From Parus major (taxonomy: Eukaryota; Chordata; Aves; Passeriformes; Paridae), in NCBI RefSeq assembly GCF_001522545.3, contig NC_031770.1:16098751-16162750 (forward strand): a DNA stretch of 64,000 nucleotides, read 5' to 3'. This document shows positions 35,491 through 46,500 of the stretch, piece after piece. The notes beneath the pieces were generated by a model. That model saw nothing but the letters and a program-made list of their open reading frames with translations, made no database searches and was not told the DNA's origin. A program made the position numbers and the translations under genes. Positions within the stretch are counted from its first letter, which is position 1. Every line of letters starts with the position of its first letter.

Positions 35491-36165
35491 CAAAAAAATG
35501 AAGAGGAGACAAGTTAGTTGTCATCATTTCCAAACCAAGAAAGACAAAGCTATGATAACTAAAAATTTGATTCGAAAGAAGACAAAGGCAGAGATTAAAA
35601 AACCCTCATAGGGGCATTTTAAATCTGAAGTTGAGGCTGAATAAAATGTTACAACACAGTTCTGTTAAGTCATAACCCTCCTTGTGCTTTTGTAATCTGG
35701 GAGTGGAGAAGTGTTGAATTTTCCAAAGCATGAAAAATTATGTTAGAAACACAAATATTAGTTGTTTTCAGCCACTTCAATGAGGAATGAATTTGTAGGT
35801 ACTAACATGATGGTAGTATCTATCTTGTCAGCATTCAGCAGATGCCACAAGGAAATATAAATTTTTGGTACAGCAAGATATGGATCAAATACAAAAAAAG
35901 CACAATATGATATGTACAATATGATGACACAATCTTTCCACTTCCTGGGCTTAAAGTAATCAGAAATAACCAAAACCTATTTTTTCAGTATTTCTGCTGC
36001 TAAGAAATACGGCGCCAAGATTTGCTGAAAATAACCTGAGAAACAAAATCAGGACATTCCCTACCATCCTCATCTCCTACCTTGTAAAGGCTTACTGTAT
36101 ATGTACCTACATCTGTCCTACCAGACATCCTGAGAGTTCTTTCATGTGCAAAGGAACTGATTTAC

Positions 36166-36679
36166 CTTGCCAAAAGCACAACCTGCTGCTGCTAGTGCTT
36201 GAAGTTTGTCAGATGAGGCAGATACTGGAGAATCCCTTTCCATTTTGCTGAATCCATGATTAGGTTGACAAATGAACATTTGCATGGACTCAGTTTCAAA
36301 TATTTGCAGAAGTCCTCCCCTTCCCAGCACTTTATTTTTGAAGAATCCTTCAGCAACCACAATCCAGTTTCCAGCATCACCCCACCAAATTGACTGGAAC
36401 CAATTGCTTCCAACAATTTCCAGAGTTTCTTCAAGAAGAAGAGGGATTTGAAAAAAACCTTTTCCAAGAGCTCTCCTCAAAAAAATTAGCACCTATGCTC
36501 ACGGCCTGCAGTTGGTCTGGCAAAAGCTGATCAGCTTTTTCTTCTAGTAGAGGTTCAAAGGGAGCAGTAGCAGCAGCTTTTCTATCACATACTGGAGGGA
36601 CAAGAGAAGCTGAGACTGCCAACTCAACTGTTTCGTCTGAAGCAGAAACTCAAGATGTTTCTGAGGAAGAAAGCTCCAT
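36166..36679 (-). pseudogene. HSFY-like pseudogene exon 1 (DNA-binding domain)
   Basis: 514 nt, one more than a whole number of codons because of the 7-T run. The frame is otherwise open from the premature TGA (codon 10) to the donor. It includes an N-terminal Ala/Glu/Leu-rich part (PFEPLLEEKADQLLPDQLQA) and the winged-helix HSF domain. Confidence 0.85.
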
Positions 36680-38153
36680 TTTCAATCTGTTTTCTCAGTT
36701 TGACTAGAATCTCCAGCTGTGGCACTTTACCTGACCAGCCAGGCTTTGTCCTGCTAGACAAGATGCAAGATAAAAAGCAGTGGTGTTTTTTATCCCCAGG
36801 TTGGCCTGGGGAGCCCAACTGACAGTTCTTAAATGTCACCACAACACCCATGGTCATATCACAGCGTGGCCTCTGTCTTTTGGAAAGATGAAGCAGAGGC
36901 AGAAGAAGTTGCTAAATCACAGTGGTTGCTTTTAATTTATAAAGCTGCAGATGTTTTGAGCCAAGGGTCAGGAAGTAAATAAAGCTGTGTTTGCATTTCA
37001 TAAGTCCTTAAAGGTCAGTGCTGCATCCAATTGCCTCTGTGAGTTGGTCCCCCAGGGGGAAGAGGGAAAGTGTTAAGAGCAGCAGTGCCCCAAACTTGAA
37101 CTTTTTCAGCTGGGCACCTTTCACCCATGGAGAAATGTTTGTAGACTTGTTGTCCTTGAGGTGAAGCTGCCTGGGCACAGAGCTTTGAGCAGCATTGCTG
37201 TGTTTGTGGGGCTGCTTCTCCTCTAGGCATGGCTTCCCCTTCTCCATGTGGCACCATGACTGGCACCTCCTGGCCTTCTCTATTTACCTGTGGGTTCTCC
37301 AGCTAAAAATAATAATGCTAAAGGAAAACAGAAGTCTGTTTTCTACATCTCTCCATTTCTTCTATAGAGTAACCCAGCTCTGTGGTTTCATTAACACTGG
37401 TTCAGGTACTGAGGTGATGCTCTTAACTTTCAGCAGTGTCTCAGTGGCTGCTCCACAGGATTAACTGTAAAGAAAGGGTTGCCTAAGTACATTTTCAAAA
37501 TTAAATAGACAGGAGCTACTCATTCCAGCCCTTTCTTGGGTTGGTTTAATATGCTTTTATTTGATATTTACTCTTCAAGAACCCAAACAGCAAAACCAGT
37601 TATGCTCCACTGAGCTTTTCGATTCAACCTTCTCTGCAAGACTGCATGTCTTTCAGTAAAGGAAACATTTGATTCAATGCCTGTAGGAGTCAGTAATTCT
37701 CTTCCCTTCAGCATTTGAGTCTGACTCCATGAGTTTTATGAAACACTAATAGCAGTGTGAGGACAATGAATGTGAGCCCAAGAAGTACTGGAATATTATG
37801 GGCAGAGCAAGAAGGGTCTCCTTGAGCTGCCTGAGCACTTTGGAAGGCCTGGCCCAGATAGACACACAGAGCAAATTGTCTGAACTTTACTGTTCACCTG
37901 CAGAGAGAGGATATGAAAAACAAGGGCTCTCCATGCAGGCTGAGACACTGTGGCAGGGCCAAGCTGAGCCAAGACAGCTGCAGATAAATTACTACAACAA
38001 GAGCTCATACAGTAACTGTGCCAAAGAACAGCCACTCATAGAACAAGTACAAGTAAGCTACCCAGTGTGTTGACTTCACTGAAGTTCATCATGCAAATGA
38101 AAATATGAGAAAACAGGAATGAGGAAGAAGGCTTTACCTATTTTTAGCTATTT

Positions 38154-38212
38154 ATGTATTATATATATATATGTATTATATATTTATGCATTATATATAT
38201 TTATATTTATTC
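38154..38212. repeat. (AT)n-rich microsatellite
   Basis: TATATATATATA interrupted by TGTATTA and TTTATGCA words. Confidence 0.85.
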
Positions 38213-40181
38213 CTTCTCTCTAAATACAAGAGCCAAGGCCACCAATACAGCCCCAAGACCTCAGGGTAGTTCTGGCTTGGGCTTGTGGGCAAGAAAACCC
38301 ATATTGCTTTCTCTGCTGCTGCTTCCCTGCACTGTGTTGGACATCACTGTCACTGCTCTTGCCCTCCATTTTCTGACTTGTGCCATGGGCAGGACTGGCC
38401 TCCTCACTGCCAAATGCTCAGATCTCTTCCATCTGAAGAGTTACCTATTTTTTCATCCTGTTTACATTGCATGAGCTTTTTGAATGAAAGGCTGGTCCAG
38501 TGTGCTTACCTTAAATGTGGATGGAAAAAATTATATCTACTCAGTGGAAACTGATTTGAATTCAGCCGATTATTTAGCACCTTGTATGTAAATCCTTGCT
38601 TTTGATCTTTGAATAGTACAAGTGAAAATAGGAAATGTGGAAAAAAATACTTCCTCAGAAACAGAAGGTATTTTGAACTGAATTCTGTAAGAGAGAACTC
38701 AATAAGTTTCTGTCCCAGAGACAGATGAATTTCTAATTTAGGTGTACAGTATAAGACCTGATCTGTAGCCTATTCAAATCAGTAGGTATTTTTCTTTGAA
38801 CATAACAGGGTAACATATGAAGAGTATAATTTGTGTTTCCAGCTATAATTGTTAGCCTTTTGGGGATTTTTAATAGATTATCTAAGTGACAGAGAAAGAA
38901 CCAAAACTTATTTCAGGTGGGATGTAATCCACTTTATGTGAGTCTTCCCAGGGATTGATCTAGTTTATTATTCTGGAATTATTCTGATTATTTCAAATGT
39001 ATACAAAATTAATTAAAAGCTTTCAAACCCTACTGATATTCAGAATTGCTGCAATAATTTTGCACTTATTGATGAAAAAGCTTCCATAATTTTAAGTGCT
39101 TAAGCATATTAACATAAAATATTTGACTGTAATCTCACCCTTCTGTAATGATTTGCAAAACTGAGTGCTCTAGCAGCTATTCCAGGTCCATTTGCCTGCA
39201 ATATAGCTAGTGTCTCAATTAAACTAAATTAACCAAAACTCATCAACATTTATGCTCACAAGTGTGTTATGCACACTTTGAAAATAGAAGTGAAAACTAC
39301 TCCAAAACTGACGCATCAAGACTACCTTCCCAAAGACAGATTGTATCATTGAGAGGCTAGACCAGATGTGGGCTTTTTAAACCAGTACTTTGAAACAGAA
39401 CTTGACAAAACCCCTGAAGTCTTTAGGTAATTTAAGGCCCAACCTTCCCTTTTTACAACTTACTGTACCAGGAAAATGGCACCATTCACCCCAAGCTTGA
39501 GGAAAAAAAAGACCCCTCTGAGAATCATTTCAGCATTAAAAGTGGGAGAGTATAGTTTTGGGGGAGAAAAAGATGAGTGTCATTAATCAGATTTTTAACA
39601 GAGAATGAAGTGCAGTACTGACTTCAGGCATTATCTATCTCCGGTAAACCTGGTGGATGACATTTCTTAACAACTGCCAGGCAAATTTCATCAACAGAAA
39701 ATTGCCCTGCACTCTTCCTGCAAGGATCATTATCCTTTTTCTGGATGTCCAAAAGCTAAGATACATTTTATTTCCTTGTAAATGCAATTGAAATGTGTGT
39801 TCATATTGACAGTTTACATCTGAAGGACTCCAACCTCCTTCCATCCATCTTCCATTTGAAATTAAAATCTGTTTGTTTAATTACCTTAGGACAGGGAAGC
39901 TGCCCCAGCACTACTTTCCCTCTAAAGGAAAAGGGATGAACCCTTGTTTTGTCGGGGCTATAAGGACTCCCCTGATCCTTGCAATATATTTTTCTTGCAA
40001 TGCCACTGTAGGTGCTACTAAGTGTCTTGCCATGGGAGTCAAGTTTTCCATCAGAGAGCAAACAAGTTGGGAATATGGGAAAATATGGGAATATGGGAAA
40101 ACTGAAGCAAGGAGTGTTACATTTCTGTGGAGAGATTCAGCTGGCCACCAACCAGCAAAGCCATCACTGCAGCTGTTCAGT

Positions 40182-40196
40182 TAAAAAAAAAAAAAG

Positions 40197-40239
<43 letters not shown>
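40182..40239. repeat. Poly-A followed by (GA)18 microsatellite
   Basis: A-rich run (40182-40202), then about 18 uninterrupted GA units up to 40238. Confidence 0.9.
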
Positions 40240-40241
<2 letters not shown>

Positions 40242-40411
40242 GTAATATTTGTTGACAATCTAATGTCAAAGTCTATGATATCACCTGCGTCCAGCTGGTT
40301 AATCTTGTGAAGAAGTTAGCTTGGAGTGAAAGATGGACTGATGAAAGAGTGTGAATCTAACTACTGAGACAAATAACAGTGTTCAAAAAGAAACAGAAGG
40401 AGAGAACTTAC

Positions 40412-41531
40412 CAAGTGTTTGGTCAATCAATTTCTTTTAGAACAGCTTCAACCCACAATTCTCTCTTTCCTTGTAAAATTTGCTACTAAATCTTCATGGT
40501 CTGATTGCATTCCTATCAGATTCAGTCTTTTTGCTTCCAGGGCTTCTCCATGAGCAGAACTGTCCTTGAGCTTGATAGACTGAAGTTGAGAAAATTGCAT
40601 GGAGGGAACATTAAAACACTGACCATTTAGAAGTTTCAGTGAGGATGAGCAGAGAAGGAGTTGCTGGTGTGTGTCTCAACAATTTCAGGGAGGCTTCCTA
40701 GGGCACTTACTGCTTCCAATAACATGGACATCTTGTCTCTCATTCTCCTTAGCTCAGCTTTCAGAAGTGTTCCTAAGAGTTCACAGAACTTGTGTACACT
40801 TGTCACTTTCCATCTAGGTTGATTACCCTGGGAGAAGATGGGAATGTGACAGTGCAGGTACTTCAGGGCTTTCAGGTTAGGAACTGGGAAGTGTAAGAGG
40901 CCATGTAAAAATCTCTGCGGGTGAGATCACTGTTTAGGCAGTAAATCTGATGGCTGGCCTTTTGTTAGTTGTTAGAGTTCATGTCCTCCTCTCTGGTGGT
41001 CTCGAGTGTGCAAAGGAAAGCCTTCTGCAGCAAAATGGAAACTGATTTGTAGAAGACTGGAGTTTCATCTGTTATTCTGAAGTCCCTTCCAGTGTCCCTC
41101 CAGCAACTATAATGGAATGACATCCAGGGGAGAACTGGGCCCAGCTTGTTGGACAGGGCAGTGGTGATGAACTCCATTCTCTGCTTCATCACTGATGCAC
41201 CACTTTCTAGATTGCTAAGGCAGCCTTCAGCCTCCAGCTGTCATTCTTGGAGGTTTAAGTCTGAGTACACTCATGTGATGTTTCCTCCAAAACCGGGGCC
41301 CTGCCTAACAGCTTCACACAGGATCTGTTCCTGCAAATAATCCAGATTTCCATTTGTCTAACTTCAAAGTCTGTTCCATCCACTGTAATAAATCTCAGCC
41401 TGCTCCATTTTCCTCTTCGTCTCTCTTTGAAACAATTGAAATGGTAGATCATTCCCTGATGACCACTACTGCTGGTGACGCAAATGGCACCTCACTGGAT
41501 CCTGTAAGTCTTGTTCAGCCCCATCCATCAT
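40412..41531 (-). pseudogene. Decayed coding-like sequence, unknown family
   Basis: I do not recognise the family. On the minus strand an ATG pair at 41531/41528 opens a frame that reads like protein: Gln/Glu/Lys/Leu-rich, for example QRETKRKMEQAEIYY and SVMKQRMEFITTALSNK. It is interrupted by stops at 41468, 41366, 41360, 41273 and 41243 (first bases). After a frameshift, a stop-free block of 96 codons (40926-40639) contains HKFCELLGTLLKAELRRMRD. A third frame contains KDSSAHGEALEAKRLNLIGM and DHEDLVANFTRKE, then a fourth RELWVEAVLKEID. It ends in a good donor CTTG|GTAAGT at 40412. The composition suggests a coiled-coil or helical protein. The repeated frame changes fit an old pseudogene. 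It could still be a chance run; decisive would be a frameshift-aware translated search. Confidence 0.4.
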
Positions 41532-41687
41532 CTTAGCAGGGAAGAAGAGATGTTAAGCAAACTGTCTCTTAATGAAAGATAGGGCTGTAAAAAAGGAAAA
41601 TATTTTGTTGTTTCAACATTTTGTTCCTTTTAAGAAATGCCACATATGTAAAACAGAAAGAAACAAAGTGGTTGGGGGTTTTTTGTC

Positions 41688-41719
41688 ACAGTTTTGTTTG
41701 TTTGTTTGTTTTTGTTTTA
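41688..41719. repeat. (GTTT)n microsatellite
   Basis: Five to six GTTT units, with flanking T runs. Confidence 0.8.
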
Positions 41720-43494
41720 ACATAAAACACTTACAATCCGGTCCAAAAATTATCTTGAGAAGAGTTAGAGAAATTTGCTTGTGTAGCCAAGGAATTGAGT
41801 ATCTCTGCCAAATGATGGGTGTTTCCAGGATACTGTGTCTCCTAGCAGAAAGGGTTATTCCAAGGCATTTCTCTGGCAGCTTTTATTAATCTCCCTCTCT
41901 CTGAGCCAGAAGACAGGAAGATGTCAGACATCTGTGCTCTTGCACTGTTCCTGTTTTCCTATTCAGGACAAGGCTGTCCTCAGCCAGTGGGAGAGAATGT
42001 AAAGGAACTGGCAAAGCTCAAACATTTTGTCAAAGGGAGACACGTTTGTAAAGTTAATCCTAGTGCTCTGTCTGGGTGCTCTCTTCCCGCTCCTCATAAA
42101 ACAGCCATGAAGAAAAACAGTTTCAGTCTGTTCCCAGTGGAGAGAAGAACACGACAGCTGCCAGCTTTTTCAATGCCTCCAGCCGGGGGTGCAGGCTGTG
42201 TCCATAAAGGGTGAAGAGACATCAAAGAAGCCACTGTCTCTGAGGGCAAAGCTGCCACTGGAGCCAGCAGAGCCTCACCAGTTTTCCTGGTTCTCCTGTT
42301 TCCATGCTCTTTCTGTCCAGGTGGGTGTCTTTCTGTCCCACTTTCTGGACAAGTTGCTGCTTTTCTTCAACAGTAGAAACCCGTGGGCAGAGTGGCCAAA
42401 GTGTGGGTGCAGGCCCAACTGTAGGGAGCCATGGGAGCTTCCCACCAGGGAGGAGTTGAACATCTCTGCCATACCCCTCGACAGCTCCATCTTCTGCTGC
42501 CTCTGCCTGGCTCAGGACAGCCTGAAGTCCTTCCTAATGTCTGGAATGCTGCTGTCAAGGATTATGGGAGAATCTGGTTCAGACATCAAGGGCTACAGAC
42601 CCTGTAGGTGTGCCCAGAAAGGAGGAAAGCAAAGGATGGAAAAGGAGTGAAGGACAAGCGGGAAGTAAACACAGCACTTCTGCTGAGGACCTGCAGGCCC
42701 CACATCTCTCTGCTTCCCTACTTGCTTTTGCATCTCATTAAGTTACTTAAGCAAATATGTGAATTCTCCTGGGAAGAAAAGAGCAGCCAGCTGGAACTCT
42801 GTGGTATCAGTCCCCATCCAGCAGGAAGTGGGGAGAAAATACATTTTGGTAACATTTAGGAACCATTAATGCTGTGGTCTAACTCATCGGCCCCCATTCA
42901 GCAAGATAGGAAATGGATGGTCAATATCCCCACTCTGGGCCAGTTCTTCATCTTCCCCAGCTGTAGTGTGTCTTTAGTGTCCTAACTTCAAGCAGCCAGA
43001 CCATGAACTATCTTTCAGCTTTTGCAAAGGAAAAGAAGGATTGGGAACCCCTCCCTTGGAGCACAGAGAGTCGTGAAGAGTGGCAAACTTCATGGTGGTG
43101 TGAGGAAGCATTCCAGCTCTAGACACCTGTCTTCTTACTCAGGCATCTAAACATGGGTTTAAATGTCTCAATTTAGTTACACAGAGGTGAAAAATCAAGC
43201 TGTAGTGTTGTCTGGTATTAGAGAGCTCATGGAAGTGCAGTGGGAAATGCCAATGACCTGGAACTCTGCAGTGGTGACTTAACCTTAGACAAGGGCCCTC
43301 TCAGCGATAAATAATTCTGCTGATCCAGTAGCAGCCTGGAAATACCTGAGGAAGGAGGAAGGACAGCACAAGAGAGAGGCTTGTCCTGGGCACACCAGCC
43401 AGAGGAGGTAGGAGCACAGCATGGGAGACTGCTGCATTGCTCAATTTGCTGCTCAAATCCAGAGCTGGGGAGGCAGCTCAGAGAGCAGTTCACA

Positions 43495-43546
43495 GCTCCA
43501 GGAGTGGTTGTCTCCAGAGTGCTCCAAGAGTGGTTATCTCCAGAGC
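43495..43546. repeat. 26-bp tandem duplication
   Basis: Two 26-bp units starting GCTCCAGGAGTGGTTGTCTC and GCTCCAAGAGTGGTTATCTC, with three differences. The words CCAGAGCTGGGG flank the array on both sides (43459 and about 43539), suggesting a longer original duplication. Confidence 0.85.
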
Positions 43547-46500
43547 TGGGGCAAGGGGCAGCAGAGAGATAAGGCTCTGACTAATGTTAGTTGCAGCTGG
43601 AGATGCTCTTGGTGCTATTAAAATGCCCCCATATTATGCCTGGGCATATTTGTGTGTATGGATGTATGTATAGAAACTTGTGATAGTTCTGATAATACCC
43701 TAGATGGACATGTATGCTGTTCTTTCTGTAAGGGCTTTACTTACCTCCTGCTGTTCTGAAGAAAAACATGATCCAGCATGCAGATCTCAGTCTTTCTGGG
43801 AAAGATGCTCTTGCTTGAAGCAATTTTATGTGCAAGGACTGGTGTTTTCCAGTGACTGCTATAACACAGCTGCTTTTCAGGGTCAGGGTCTGCTGACCTT
43901 TGTGATTTGTTGCATAGCAATGAACAGTGCTGCATACAGAAAACAGCACAGATAATACTCTTCTGTCTGGCAACATCATTTAGGAATATTTTCCTAACTC
44001 TATTGTTTTAGATATTTAAAGAATCAAATAGATATTAAGATATTAAAGAATCAACCTAGACCTGCTAGTTTATTTAACAGTGCTGCACTCATTCAAAGTT
44101 CAGCTTTTTTTCCTTTCAAAGGCATAGGAACAAAGATAAACATCTGTCCATCATAACAATATTATGGTAAATCCTTAAAATAATTGTACTGCAAGCAAAA
44201 ATAGATTCCTGGAGAAAACCAAAATGCTTTATTTTAAATTAAATGGCTACAGCTCAGCACGAACTTTAAAATTATTGGTCATGTCTTCATGCCCTCTCTC
44301 TTGCAGTTCTTCAAAACACAGATATCACTCATTGCAGAGTGAAAACTTGGACAGCATTTCTTGTGATTCCATGCTCATCTCATCCCTAAAAGTGAAATCT
44401 CACAATCCCTTCATATACTGCTGATTCCAAAAAAGTCTATGTGACACACACGGCTCACTTGGAAAACAGCTTGTCTTTTTCCTGCCGTGATCATAGCTAT
44501 CTCAGATAAATGCAAAGCTGCTCAATTATGGCTGTGTGGTCACAGTCTAGTGGAATAACTGTGGCCCATGAATAGGAAAAACTTCTTCAGATAATGAAGT
44601 ACCATTTGAGCTCTAATTGTTTTATTGCCTCAGCAACACACCTGGGTACAACTTTCAGTAGCCTCAAGTCCCAGTGAGGAATAATTTCCCTTTATGATTT
44701 TAGTTTTACTGAATATCAGTAGAACTTGACAATACTTACTGGATGTGCTTCTACTGCCTGTAGTTTGGTCTGTGCAAAAAAAGGAAAACATTTATGGTGA
44801 ATCATGGTTTAGTTCCCAAACATGCACATATTTATATTCCTATTACCTGCAAATAGCAACTGTGAGCCAAAGTGCCTATGTAAAGCCCTGTTGCAGCACA
44901 GAGGACCACAGCTGTGGCACACACCAACTGCAAAGCTGGGCTCTTCCCTGGAATCCAGAAAAACAGGAAGGGTGGCACGGAAACTGCTGGCCATACCCAG
45001 ACATAAAACCAGGTTTTCACATCAGAACTTCACATCTTCACCCTGGGGAGTTTACCAGCTGAAGGAAAGGTACCACAGCCATATACACACTGCATCAAGA
45101 GGAAATGTCATATCCTGTGCTTGTTCAAGAGTTCCTAAACATTCTTGCCTATACTTTGTGTACATAATTCCTTCTTAGAGTAATGCACTATGTATAATAT
45201 TTTCCATGCATACATCTCAGTCTCTTGAGCTCTGTAACAGTTCTCCAAATCCTGCAAATCCTGAAGCCTGTGAGGCAAACTGATGTTCTTAGCTCAGTAC
45301 TGAAGCTCTGCATATGTGTGCTGGGCATGGCTGCGTGCAACTTACGTATTCCTTCCTTCAAGGCCGCCAGGTGTGTATTAGTCTTCAGGCAGGTCACAGA
45401 CACAAAGTCCCCAGAAGACACAGGATGTCTCAGTCCATCCTGCCTGTTCTGCAGCTCGTTGCTCAGGCCCCACAGCACAGCAGGGGCAGAGCCCAGAACG
45501 GATCACAGAGATCTTTGGCTGCATTTCCTGGCTGTGCCGAGCTGTAGGTCTTGGTGCAGCACAGGGCGAGGTGCAGCCAGGAATGCGTGGAGGAGGCTCC
45601 CAGGGAACAAAACTGGTTCCTTTGTGCTCTGGGAGGACTTACATGCTCAGGCAGATGTTGGTGCAGTACACAGACTGCCCTAAATCACAGTGACTTGCTA
45701 CAGGTGTCTTTGCAGAGCCCTGTGTTCTTGTTCCCTGAACAGGAGCTAGCACAAAGACTATTAACCAGTGACTGCTTAATTCTGCCATTATGTGTATTCT
45801 CGTGGGATAGCGGGAAGGGAGATAATGACTGGATAACCCGGCTCAGAGGTCACTGAGCTGGGAAAATCAGCTTCTTTCTGACCTGTTTTGCCACTGAAGG
45901 AAGGCAAAAGGGCTGGTGCAAGATAAGCATCCAGAGGCCTTTTCTCAAGCCTCTATTTCCTCTGCCAGCCCAGACAGGGCAGATGTGTGCTGTGCCTGTG
46001 TCAGCCACCTGCCTGAACAGAGACAATTCTCAGGACATAATTCAGTGGTGTGTTTTCACTTCTGTCTTCTGTAGCTCTTTTTCTTATAAAATATTGTTTT
46101 AGATTAATAGATTAAGAATAATATAAATTAAATAGATTTATTCTCTGTCGTGCTGGCATGAACACAAAGCCAATCTGTTGACTGTAGAATAAGTCTGCAT
46201 TTATCTATTTATTTCTGTATTTTACATAAGTCTAAGATTCAACTCACTGGTGAGGAAATGCTGTCAGATACTGACTTCCACTGCAAGGGTGCTGATGGTT
46301 CTTCTATTGTTGGATGGGATGAACAGTGACAGTTTAGACAACTCATCTTTGAAACACAGGGAAGGCTGCCTTGCTCAACCGGTCCAAAACATGAAAGGGA
46401 GTAATAATTTAAAAAATGAATCTTATAATAAAGGAAGCATGGAAGGAGGAGGGTACTTGAGGATTGTAGTTGGTTTTTTATTAAATTGTTATGATTTTTT

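Larger units (their letters stand above)
34792..36679 (-). pseudogene. HSFY/HSFX-like heat shock factor pseudogene, two exons
   Basis: Intact relatives are HSF-fold DNA-binding proteins, mainly testis-expressed in mammals. The ATG at 36679 opens MELSSSETS, matching the human HSFY start pattern (SSET..VS..DE). Exon 1 (36679-36166) holds the HSF DNA-binding domain at about residues 80-145: EIVGSNWFQSIWW, IFETESMQMF and HGFSKM, against KIVGSDQFKSI and YGFSKI in HSFY. Donor AAG|GTAAAT; intron 675 bp; exon 2 (35490-34792) starts VLFYYDPYFKRD, matching FYYNPNFKRG. Corrected length would be about 403 residues, like human HSFY (about 401). Lesions: TGA at 36652-36650; one extra T in a 7-T run (36451-36457 on plus); the recognition-helix stretch is one codon short, with Arg replaced by Cys; the acceptor ends TG instead of AG at 35491; stops at 35409-35407, 35313-35311 and 35082-35080. 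The retained intron argues against a retrocopy. Confidence 0.85.

Noticed and set aside
45225..45683. 152-codon plus-strand frame
   Set aside because: Cys/Ser/Arg-rich chance-like composition, no domain, no splice context.
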